From: Bacteroidales bacterium
Lineage (GTDB): Bacteria; Bacteroidota; Bacteroidia; Bacteroidales; UBA932
NCBI GenBank assembly: GCA_017461285.1
Contig: JAFTYS010000018.1
Span: 3,941 to 67,940 of the forward strand
Reading direction: 5' to 3'
DNA: 64,000 bases
In this document: piece by piece, positions 8,593 through 15,931 of the stretch
Numbering within the stretch: the stretch's first letter is position 1
Layout: every line of letters starts with the position of its first letter
Translations under genes and position numbers: made by a program
The notes under the pieces: model-generated
The model's input: the letters and a program-made list of their open reading frames with translations, nothing else
Database searches by the model: none
What the model was told of the DNA's origin: nothing

Positions 8593-10040
8593 CTTCCGCT
8601 CTCCTTTTCTATAAGTTCATACACTTGATGGAACTGGGACACTATCCTTTGCGAAGGATCGGCTTCCAGAATGTCCCTCATATCCCCTTCAAGACCCTCA
8701 TAGCGTATATGCATGTCCGGAAGCTGCGGCGCATGGAATTCTTTCTCCAGGCCTGCCCGCAGTTCTGCGGCCATTCCACGATAGAACAATGTCTTTTCAA
8801 GAATCGATATGTATTTCTCAGCCACATCATATGCTCCAAGCGCGGCATTTGTCTTGATCAGGACCATAAGCTGTCTCGGATTGGCATTTCCGGAAGTGAC
8901 GGTATTTGCATCGAAGGCTGCCTGACGTGCAGCGGCATGATAGTCCCATGCCGAATATACTGCGCTCTGAAGCGTCAGTCCTGTCTTCAGATTAGGTGTC
9001 GGATACATGATGCGGGAGAGGTCCTGCGGATTGTAATACATGAAGTTCTTTACAAGGATTCCTTTCTGGGCCAGGGCCAGGTTCAGATAACTGACAAGGT
9101 AGGTAGGCTGGCGTCTGTCAGCGGTCTTTATTATCCTGTCCCACTCGCCTGTTTCCGTCCAGTACTGCTCCTGGATAAGACGATAGTAGCTTCTGCTGTG
9201 GACCTTGCCATATAAGTTTCCTGCGATGAAGAAGGAGATCACTAGCCCGAGGGCGAGGATGGCCTTCGAGTAAGCTGGCTTGACATCCATACGTCCGATG
9301 ATCCATGCCGCAAGCACTACAGCAGGAACCATTGACCATGCATATGCAGGGAAGAAATATGTCGACGGCCATTCATAGTACATGAAAGGAGTAAGAGCAT
9401 GCTCCCAACCGCTCACAAGCGAGAATCTGACATATATGAATGCCGTCAAGCCCATAACGGCCGGGAAGATCAGAGCCGCGAGTCCTTTCAGGCCATCCCC
9501 TATAACCTCCCACAACAGGGCTGTTACGGCAAATACGACGGCTACACTTCCGGCAGCATGAAACAGCACCGGAATCATAAGCGCTCCGACAATATATCGC
9601 ACCGGCCTCCTTGCCACAGACACATATGCATAAAAGCAAGCAAGCATCAGGATGAATGCGGCATGGCCCTGGAACCTGTAATAGTCATTCTCCATGCACA
9701 GGAACAGGAATGCTGCCGGAAGAAGACATAATCCTGCTACTGACTTTGCTTCAGTCCTCCTGCGAAGAATCCTGTATAGCAGCCATGCAGACAGGATATA
9801 TATTCCGGTCAGGATGAACGTACCCGCAAACGGGATCCTCATGAACTGGGTCAGGAATGAAGCCAGAAGTGTCGCCAATCCGCCGGTCCTGGCCAGTTTG
9901 GATGCTATATCCGCCCAATCATAAAGGAAGAGGTCGTTGCTCTCGATGTTGTAGAACCGGAACTCCTGAGCAATGTGGATTCCGGCCGCCATGCATATGC
10001 AGACTGCCGCAAATATCAATATGTGGAGACCTTTCTTCAT
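8589..10040 (-). CDS. DUF6057-like polytopic membrane protein with helical C-terminal domain (pair 1)
   Basis: A 483-residue inner-membrane protein. About nine to ten hydrophobic segments fill residues 1-300 (GLHILIFAAVCICMAAGIHI; TFILTGIYILSAWLLYRIL; AAFILMLACFYAYVSVA; MVPAVVLAAWIIG; AILALGLVISFFIAGNLYG). A soluble alpha-helical, TPR-like tail follows (WTETGEWDRIIKTADR; ALGAYDVAEKYISILEK; FYRGMAAELRAGLEKEF). This layout matches the uncharacterised DUF6057 family. It differs more from the two paralogues at 10044-11456 and 12916-14349 than those do from each other. It lies three bases after one paralogue and overlaps the propeller gene at 7120-8592 by four bases. No enzymatic motif is visible. 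The membrane part recalls GT-C-type glycosyltransferases in outline, but I see no catalytic signature, so no function is claimed. Confidence 0.7.
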   Translation of the reverse strand: MKKGLHILIFAAVCICMAAGIHIAQEFRFYNIESNDLFLYDWADIASKLARTGGLATLLASFLTQFMRIPFAGTFILTGIYILSAWLLYRILRRRTEAKSVAGLCLLPAAFLFLCMENDYYRFQGHAAFILMLACFYAYVSVARRPVRYIVGALMIPVLFHAAGSVAVVFAVTALLWEVIGDGLKGLAALIFPAVMGLTAFIYVRFSLVSGWEHALTPFMYYEWPSTYFFPAYAWSMVPAVVLAAWIIGRMDVKPAYSKAILALGLVISFFIAGNLYGKVHSRSYYRLIQEQYWTETGEWDRIIKTADRRQPTYLVSYLNLALAQKGILVKNFMYYNPQDLSRIMYPTPNLKTGLTLQSAVYSAWDYHAAARQAAFDANTVTSGNANPRQLMVLIKTNAALGAYDVAEKYISILEKTLFYRGMAAELRAGLEKEFHAPQLPDMHIRYEGLEGDMRDILEADPSQRIVSQFHQVYELIEKESGR

Positions 10041-10043
10041 ATT

Positions 10044-11456
10044 CTAATATACATAAGCCCAGTAAGTGTCGGCATATTTCCTTTTCGCCTGACCGGTCTG
10101 GCCCTTGCTCATCATTTCAGTAAAGTCGGCAAAACGCTTCCATACGGTTCCGTTTACCGGAAACCTGTCCAGCACCTGAGGATCACGGGTCGCGATCAGG
10201 CACATCGCTTCCTGATAGAGGACAGGCATGGTCCTGGTGTCCTGGTAATGATTGCCTGCGGCCTGGTTGAACACATTCATGAACATACCGGCATTCTTGT
10301 CGGCCAGAAGTGCGCACAAGAAATAATCGGCATATTTCTTATTCTCGGGATATCTGGCGGTAAGAGCCGTGATATCATTGTAGAAGTCCTTGAAAAGGAA
10401 AGGGCTGCCGGTCATCGGATACTCCGGTTCAGCGTCTCTGATCGTCTCCAGTTTCTCCTTGCGGTCACGCACCCATTTCCTGTTGAATGAGGAGCGGTCA
10501 AGGATATCGACATATCGTGCAGCCAGGTCATGATCCTTGAGTGCGATATAGGCATCAGCCAAGGTCCTCATTGCATCAAAGCTCAACCCCGGAGAAGACT
10601 GCAGCGACTGCTGGTACGCGTAATATATGACAGGATTCTGCAGTCCGAGGGCCCTGTAGAAGAGGATGTTGAACTTCATGGACAGAGGGCCGTCCTGCTG
10701 CCTTAAGACAAAATCATCAGCCCCCGACAGACCATATCGGAAAGCATAGTCCGGCAGCCTGTCTGTCTCAGACAATGCGAGAAGGACATATCTGCGCATG
10801 AACCCGTTTGAAAGAGCGTCCTGGCGTGATACGGACTTAAGGATGCCGTCCCAGTCCTCATGCTCGCCCATGTAGGCGAGACGGGCGATGGCTTCATGCT
10901 GGCGCGTAAGCGGTCCGGCATGAAGAAGATATATCGAAAACATGACTGAAAGAGCCGGCACGGCATAAATCAGCCAATTGAATTTCAAAAACTTAGGAAG
11001 CTTTGCAGAAATTCTGACAAAGCATGTGAAGATCAGGACGGCAAGAGTAACGGCCGTCACGATCGTAAGCATGACGCACACCTTTACCAATGTGATGTCG
11101 GTCAGCTGAAGATACACAACGGCTGGAACAGCAAGGAATGACAGCCAGAACAGACCATCGGAATCCTTGAAAAGCCTCTTCACAATGAGCCACACGCATA
11201 TGGCCACGAATACAGGAACCGCAGCCTGGACTGCAGCTCCGGCTGCAGGATAGGCGAAGAACTTCAGAAGGAAAGAAGCCATATAATTGAAGAGGTCTCC
11301 CGGAAGTTCGTACTGTATCGGCAGGAAATCAGGAAGAGCGGTAAAGAAGGATGAGCCTTCCATCCACACCATGAAATATGGGAAGCAGATATACCATCCG
11401 CCCCATACCAGCAGGAATGCCGCAAGTGTTATGATCAGCTTCTTCATATCCTTCAT
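10044..11456 (-). CDS. DUF6057-like polytopic membrane protein with helical C-terminal domain (pair 2)
   Basis: A 470-residue membrane protein. The first helix (LIITLAAFLLVWGGWYICFPYF) is followed by VWMEGSSFFTALPDFLP and several more helices to about residue 180. A helical repeat domain follows, with DYAFRYGLSGADDFVL, TLADAYIALKDHDLAARYVDIL and FADFTEMM. It is clearly homologous to the product of 12916-14349 along its whole length (the motifs AFRYGL, AYQQ, LADxYIxLKD and the ending KYADTYWAY are shared), which points to tandem duplication. The start ATG overlaps the stop codon of the upstream propeller gene (ATGA), so translation is probably coupled. The helix-rich tail probably faces the periplasm or cytoplasm as a protein-interaction platform; the side cannot be decided here. 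Confidence 0.7.
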   Translation of the reverse strand: MKDMKKLIITLAAFLLVWGGWYICFPYFMVWMEGSSFFTALPDFLPIQYELPGDLFNYMASFLLKFFAYPAAGAAVQAAVPVFVAICVWLIVKRLFKDSDGLFWLSFLAVPAVVYLQLTDITLVKVCVMLTIVTAVTLAVLIFTCFVRISAKLPKFLKFNWLIYAVPALSVMFSIYLLHAGPLTRQHEAIARLAYMGEHEDWDGILKSVSRQDALSNGFMRRYVLLALSETDRLPDYAFRYGLSGADDFVLRQQDGPLSMKFNILFYRALGLQNPVIYYAYQQSLQSSPGLSFDAMRTLADAYIALKDHDLAARYVDILDRSSFNRKWVRDRKEKLETIRDAEPEYPMTGSPFLFKDFYNDITALTARYPENKKYADYFLCALLADKNAGMFMNVFNQAAGNHYQDTRTMPVLYQEAMCLIATRDPQVLDRFPVNGTVWKRFADFTEMMSKGQTGQAKRKYADTYWAYVY

Positions 11457-12904
11457 TCTTCTGTCTTGAACAATTCCTCAGCCTCTTTCGGAAGCTTTAC
11501 CTCTCCGTCTATGAACTCCGGCACATTGAACGACTTGAGACGCCATGCATGCTGCCGCGGATCCTCCTGCGGCAGGAGAAAAGGCTTATCGGGCTTTCCG
11601 TTTTCATCTATATATGCAATGAAGAGACGGGTGTACCTTCCGTCCAGCCTGCGGCTTCCGAAAATCACCCATCTTCCGTCAGATGACCAGGAATGATAGC
11701 TGTCCGCCTGTGCTGATGCATTCAGCCTTGAAACATCGACATCTTCCATTGTCTGCAGATCCATCATCCTCAGGTCTGCATCCTGATGCCAGATCGGGAA
11801 GGTACCGTAGTCAGACCATGTGTAAAGCAGATATCGTCCGTCCTGTGAGACTCTAGGATAGGAGACGCTTCCACCAAGCTTACGCGAATTGTAAAGGGTA
11901 TCTACCTGAGCATCAAAAGATCCCGTCTGAGGATCGAAGGCGACGCGAAGCAGGTCGTAATGCATGTCCAGAGAGAATTCGACAGGCAGAGAATCGGCCG
12001 TATATGATGCGAAATACAGATATTTTCCGTCCGGCGACCAGGCAGGGAAGGTCTCGAGCGACTCTTCGGTAAAGAAACGCGGATCCACCAGCACCTCTCC
12101 CCTCTCGGTATCATAAACGACCAGGTCTGAAGCGGTATCGAAGACTTCCACCTGCTGACGTCCTTCTCCGAAGAAGACCTGGTGGGTTGTGTTCGAAGAA
12201 AATGCTATATAGCGTCCTTCAGGATGCCATGCAGGATAGGTCGTATTCCTGTTCGGCCAGATCTCATCGAACCTGATCTTTGAGAGTCTGCCGTTATGAT
12301 AAAGAATGGTTCCTCCATTTGCTCCGCGGGCATGGAACATCATGCTTCCAGAAGAATATGAAGGGAAATGATGGCAGTTGAGGCATGTGGAGATGGTCTC
12401 ATGGTTTGTGACGATGGCCGATTCCTTAAAGGATGTCAGGTCCCGCTGATAAAGGCCAAGCTGCCTCCAACTGACGTATCCCGGCTCTATCAGACGGTAT
12501 GCCACCCAAGGATCTATCTCTCTGTCTTCCACATGGATAGGGAAAGGAAGATATGCCATTCCCTGCGGATAGTCATCGCTCCATACAGATACATATACGT
12601 CAATATTTCCTCCTGCAGCCAGCTTCAGCATCTCGCGCCATTTCTTAAGAGGAATCTGCACTACCCCTTCCCTTCCCCTGACCTTCAGGAGTTCATTCCC
12701 CTCATGACGGAAACTTGCCTGAATACGGCCGGCATCTTCAACCATGAAGTTCAGAGGGGCTATATTGCTCGGGATAGTGACTTCAGCATAATCCGGGAAA
12801 ATCACAGGCCTGCATTCTGCAGCCGACCTGGCTGACTTCCATGATGTACATGCAGTCAGACAGATGGCCATGCAGGCTATGAGGAATATGCTGTATCTCT
12901 TCAT
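11453..12904 (-). CDS. TolB-like beta-propeller lipoprotein with CxxCH haem motif (pair 2)
   Basis: A 483-residue lipoprotein (lipobox CLTAC, C19). The order is N-terminal beta domain (FPDYAEVTIPSNIAPLNFMV), the conserved DPWVAYRLIEPGY...LYQRDLTSFKESAI segment, CLNCHHF (haem motif at residues 174-178), and a propeller with PD40-type repeats (AWHPEGRYIAFSSN; AWSPDGKYLYFAS; SQDGRYLLYTWSDYG; SSDGRWVIFGSRRLDG). It is very similar to the protein at 14357-15817, and both continue CLNCHHF with P(S/A)YSS. It is coupled by an ATGA overlap to the DUF6057-like gene at 10044-11456. The C-terminal part (AYIDENGKPDKPFLLPQEDPR...YNVPEFIDG-like) is shared by all three paralogues and marks the family. Haem attachment is inferred from the motif alone. 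Confidence 0.75.
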   Translation of the reverse strand: MKRYSIFLIACMAICLTACTSWKSARSAAECRPVIFPDYAEVTIPSNIAPLNFMVEDAGRIQASFRHEGNELLKVRGREGVVQIPLKKWREMLKLAAGGNIDVYVSVWSDDYPQGMAYLPFPIHVEDREIDPWVAYRLIEPGYVSWRQLGLYQRDLTSFKESAIVTNHETISTCLNCHHFPSYSSGSMMFHARGANGGTILYHNGRLSKIRFDEIWPNRNTTYPAWHPEGRYIAFSSNTTHQVFFGEGRQQVEVFDTASDLVVYDTERGEVLVDPRFFTEESLETFPAWSPDGKYLYFASYTADSLPVEFSLDMHYDLLRVAFDPQTGSFDAQVDTLYNSRKLGGSVSYPRVSQDGRYLLYTWSDYGTFPIWHQDADLRMMDLQTMEDVDVSRLNASAQADSYHSWSSDGRWVIFGSRRLDGRYTRLFIAYIDENGKPDKPFLLPQEDPRQHAWRLKSFNVPEFIDGEVKLPKEAEELFKTEE

Positions 12905-12915
12905 GTTTCTATCTG

Positions 12916-14349
12916 TTAATAAGAGTAGGCCCAGTATGTATCGGCATACTTTCTCAATGCCTGGGTTCCTTTGCCTGAATTCATAAGTCCGGCAAAGTCA
13001 GCGAACCTCTTCCTTGTGTCTGCGCTGATCCGGATTCCTGCAACAGACTGCGGGTCTATTGTAGATATCATAAGCAGGGCTTCTTCATACAGACGCGGTA
13101 TAGGTGTACCTGCAGGATATTGAACTTCAGCGACATAACGGAAAATATCCTTGAACTTCCCGCCTTCCTGATCGGCTAGAAGCGAACACAGAAGCAGGTC
13201 TGCGTATTTACGGTTATCCCTGTTGCGGTCCACCATGGACGATATGACATGGGTAAAATTCGAAATGGTGGCCTTATACTCGTCATAAGCATATTCCGGT
13301 TTCACATTCCTGATGGCCTCAAGTTGCGGAAGTCTTTCCTTTACCCACGCCTTATGGCATGAAGAATGGCTGAGGATGTCCACATATTTCCTTGCCAGAT
13401 CATAATCCTTCAGTTCGATGTATGTGTCAGCAAGCCTCCTGAGCGAAGAAAAGCTAACGCCGGTCACAGACTGTACACCCTGCTGGTAGGCCTGATGGAT
13501 GACAGCATTGTACATGTCATTGCACTGATAGAAGAGAGCGTTATAATTCAGACATAGCGGAGAAATCTTGTCCGTAAAGACAAAATCTGATTCTCCTTGC
13601 AGTCCGTACCTGAATGCATGCTCCGTGAGAAGTCCGGATTCAGACAGCGCGAGCAGAGCATAGGCACGCTTCAGTTCGTCTGTCCTGGCATCTTTCGGGG
13701 AGACAGTGTCCAGGATATCATCCCAACGGCGGTTCTCTCCAAGATATTCCAGACGGGTGTACTCCTCATGTGTCCTTTTACCGTTTTCATCTCTGGCGAT
13801 GAACCATACTGAAACAGAAGCCGCAACAACAGTCAGAGCCATATTCAGATATATGTTTCCCATCCGTTCAGGCACTTTCCATTCAGGCTTGACGAATGCC
13901 GTTACGGCAAGCGTCAGGACCATCAATATCAAGGATGCGATATCAGCAGTTACAGTATAATAGAGATGGAAATCCCAGAACTGACGATAGGTTATGAATG
14001 CAAGCGGAATTACGGAAACCCATAGGATATCTTCAGGATTCTTGAAAAGGCGTATGAGGATAATTCCCAAACAGAATGCAGGAATTACTGTCAGGAGTGA
14101 CTGAATTGCCGCTCCCAGCAACGGTATGTGATAAAACTGATGCAGGAACGCGCCGATATAGCCTGGCAGGCCTTCCTTTATGCTGAAATACTGTGAGGCA
14201 AAGTCCGGAAGAGTCGAAAAGAACGAATACCCTTCCAGCCAGATCAGATAGTGGCGGTAGCAGAAGAACCAGACCGACCAGAAGACGACGAAAAGCAGGG
14301 CTGCAATCACCAGCAGGGACCTCACAGGGGTAAAAAACGATTTCTTCAT
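12916..14349 (-). CDS. DUF6057-like polytopic membrane protein with helical C-terminal domain (pair 3)
   Basis: A 477-residue membrane protein starting at the ATG at 14347-14349. An in-frame TTG at 14373 would overlap the upstream gene and adds only charged residues. Helices include SLLVIAALLFVVFWSVWFFC, then IWLEGYSFFSTLPDF, AIQSLLTVIPAFCLGIILI and ADIASLILMVLTLAVTAFV. The soluble tail holds TPR-like helices (EHAFRYGLQGESDFVF; LADTYIELKDYDLARKYVDIL). It is homologous to the protein at 10044-11456 throughout. It starts seven bases after the propeller gene at 14357 and ends 11 bases before the next propeller gene, so all lie in one transcript. The function is unknown. Confidence 0.7.
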   Translation of the reverse strand: MKKSFFTPVRSLLVIAALLFVVFWSVWFFCYRHYLIWLEGYSFFSTLPDFASQYFSIKEGLPGYIGAFLHQFYHIPLLGAAIQSLLTVIPAFCLGIILIRLFKNPEDILWVSVIPLAFITYRQFWDFHLYYTVTADIASLILMVLTLAVTAFVKPEWKVPERMGNIYLNMALTVVAASVSVWFIARDENGKRTHEEYTRLEYLGENRRWDDILDTVSPKDARTDELKRAYALLALSESGLLTEHAFRYGLQGESDFVFTDKISPLCLNYNALFYQCNDMYNAVIHQAYQQGVQSVTGVSFSSLRRLADTYIELKDYDLARKYVDILSHSSCHKAWVKERLPQLEAIRNVKPEYAYDEYKATISNFTHVISSMVDRNRDNRKYADLLLCSLLADQEGGKFKDIFRYVAEVQYPAGTPIPRLYEEALLMISTIDPQSVAGIRISADTRKRFADFAGLMNSGKGTQALRKYADTYWAYSY

Positions 14350-14356
14350 ATCCAGC

Positions 14357-15817
14357 CTATTTTTCCGGTTCAAAAAGTTTCACAACGGAATCCGGCAGGT
14401 CGACTTCCCCATCGATGAATTCCGGTACATTATAGGACTTCAGACGCCACAGATTATACCTAGGGTCTTCCTGCGGAAGAAGGAAAGGCTTGTCAGGATT
14501 TCCATCTTCATCAAGATATGCGATATAGAGTCTGGTATATCTTCCGTCAAGCCTGCGGCTTCCGAACACGATCCATCGGCCCTCCGACGACCATGAATGA
14601 TAGCTGTCAGCCTCTTCAGGGGCGTTCAGGCAAGATACATCCACATGCTCCATTGTCATGAGATCGATCATCCTGAGGTCTGCTTCAGGATGCCATATAG
14701 GGAAGGTTCCGTACTCGGACCAAGTATAAAGCAGGTATCGGCCATCAGCGGAAATCCTTGGATATGACGCACTTCCGCCCGATATTTCAGCATTATAAAT
14801 GGTATCTGTCTGTCCGAAGGTCTTTGTTGAAGCATCGAATGGTACACGCAGGAGGTGGTAATGCATCTGTTCCACCTGATCAGGAAGGTTCTTTGCATCA
14901 GCGGCGGCATAATAAAGATGTTTTCCATCCGGAGACCAGGCAGGGAAAGTCTCGAGAGTCTCTTCCGTCATGAAACGCGGGTCTGTGATGACTTCGCCGG
15001 TCTCAGTATCATACACAAGCAGGTCTGAGGCATAGTCATATACCTCAAGAGGCTTCTCACCGTGAAGGTAGAAGGTCTGTCTTGTAGTATTTGACGAAAA
15101 AGCGATCAGGCGGCCGTCGGGGTGCCATGCAGGATATGTGGTATTCTTCTTCGGGCCGATTTCATTGAACTTGATCTTCGAGAGCTTGCCGTCATGATAG
15201 AGGATCGTACCTCCGTTTCCGCCGCGGGCATGGAACATCATGCTCTGCGAAGAATAAGCAGGGAAATGGTGGCAGTTCAGACAGGTCTCGTTGTCTGTCG
15301 CATTAGTTACAATGGCTGACTCTTCAAAACTTGAAAGGTTCCTTTGGAAAAGGCCCAGCTGCCTCCAGCTTCTGTAGCCGGGCTCTATCAGACGGTATGC
15401 GACCCAAGGATCGATCTCCGTTTCTTCTACATGAATCGGGAAAGGCAGATATGCAACTCCCTGCGGATGCTCTTCATTCCATACAGACACATACACATCA
15501 ATGTTTCCTCCTGCAGCTTGAGCCAGCAGTGAGCGCCATTTCTTGAGAGGAATCTGAATTACGCCTTCCTTACCCTTTACCTTAAGGAGTTGATTTCCTT
15601 CATGACTGAAGCTGGCCTGAATGTGGCCGGCATCTTCCACCATGAAGTTAAGAGGAGCGATATTGGCCGGAACTGTGACTTCAGTATAATCCGGAAAGAT
15701 CACAGGACGGCAATCTGCAGAAATGCTGGCAGACTTCCAGGACGAACATCCGGATAAAATGATAATGCTCAATACGATGAGACACTTCGATATAGTATCC
15801 CTGTTATATAGTTGCAT
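14357..15817 (-). CDS. TolB-like beta-propeller lipoprotein with CxxCH haem motif (pair 3, first gene of unit)
   Basis: A 486-residue lipoprotein. The frame is open to 15859, but the -7 promoter element at 15847-15854 lies inside that extension, so translation must start later. I chose the Met at 15817 (MQLYNRDTISK, then a hydrophobic core and lipobox LSGC); the Met at 15829 is also possible. CLNCHHF gives the haem motif at residues 179-183 between the conserved DPWVAYRLIEPGYRSW segment and the propeller (AWHPDGRLIAFSSN; AWSPDGKHLYYAAAD; SADGRYLLYTWSEYG; SSEGRWIVFGSRRLDG). It is the first gene of the second transcription unit of the xylan locus. It differs little from its paralogue at 11453-12904. 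Confidence 0.73.
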   Translation of the reverse strand: MQLYNRDTISKCLIVLSIIILSGCSSWKSASISADCRPVIFPDYTEVTVPANIAPLNFMVEDAGHIQASFSHEGNQLLKVKGKEGVIQIPLKKWRSLLAQAAGGNIDVYVSVWNEEHPQGVAYLPFPIHVEETEIDPWVAYRLIEPGYRSWRQLGLFQRNLSSFEESAIVTNATDNETCLNCHHFPAYSSQSMMFHARGGNGGTILYHDGKLSKIKFNEIGPKKNTTYPAWHPDGRLIAFSSNTTRQTFYLHGEKPLEVYDYASDLLVYDTETGEVITDPRFMTEETLETFPAWSPDGKHLYYAAADAKNLPDQVEQMHYHLLRVPFDASTKTFGQTDTIYNAEISGGSASYPRISADGRYLLYTWSEYGTFPIWHPEADLRMIDLMTMEHVDVSCLNAPEEADSYHSWSSEGRWIVFGSRRLDGRYTRLYIAYLDEDGNPDKPFLLPQEDPRYNLWRLKSYNVPEFIDGEVDLPDSVVKLFEPEK

Positions 15818-15846
15818 ATACTTGGTCATTAATCGTGTTAATCCTA

Positions 15847-15878
15847 CAAATATACGCATTTATTCTCACTGTGGCAAT
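15847..15878 (-). promoter_or_regulatory. Bacteroidetes-type promoter of the second transcription unit
   Basis: On the minus strand, ATTG (15878-15875) is followed after 20 bases by TATATTTG (15854-15847), matching the Bacteroidetes -33/-7 consensus. It lies between the terminator after the xylanase gene and the first propeller gene, and predicts a leader of about 10 to 25 bases. Confidence 0.6.
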
Positions 15879-15880
15879 AA

Positions 15881-15911
15881 TAAAAAAGGAGGTCCTCGAA
15901 AGGACCTCCAA
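15881..15911 (-). terminator. Rho-independent terminator after xyn10C
   Basis: GGAGGTCC (15888-15895) pairs perfectly with GGACCTCC (15902-15909) around a six-base loop. On the minus strand the stem is followed by TTTTTTATTATT. It sits 21 bases after the xylanase stop codon and closes the xusA-xyn10C unit. Confidence 0.85.
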
Positions 15912-15931
15912 TATTGAAAGAGTGTATCAGA

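Noticed and set aside
14350..14373. TTG start for the DUF6057-like gene overlapping the propeller gene
   Set aside because: The ATG at 14349 is directly followed by the first hydrophobic helix, as in the paralogue; the extension adds only polar residues.
15818..15859. Longer N-terminus of the first propeller lipoprotein
   Set aside because: The -7 promoter element lies within it, so it cannot be fully transcribed from that promoter, and it disturbs the lipoprotein signal.
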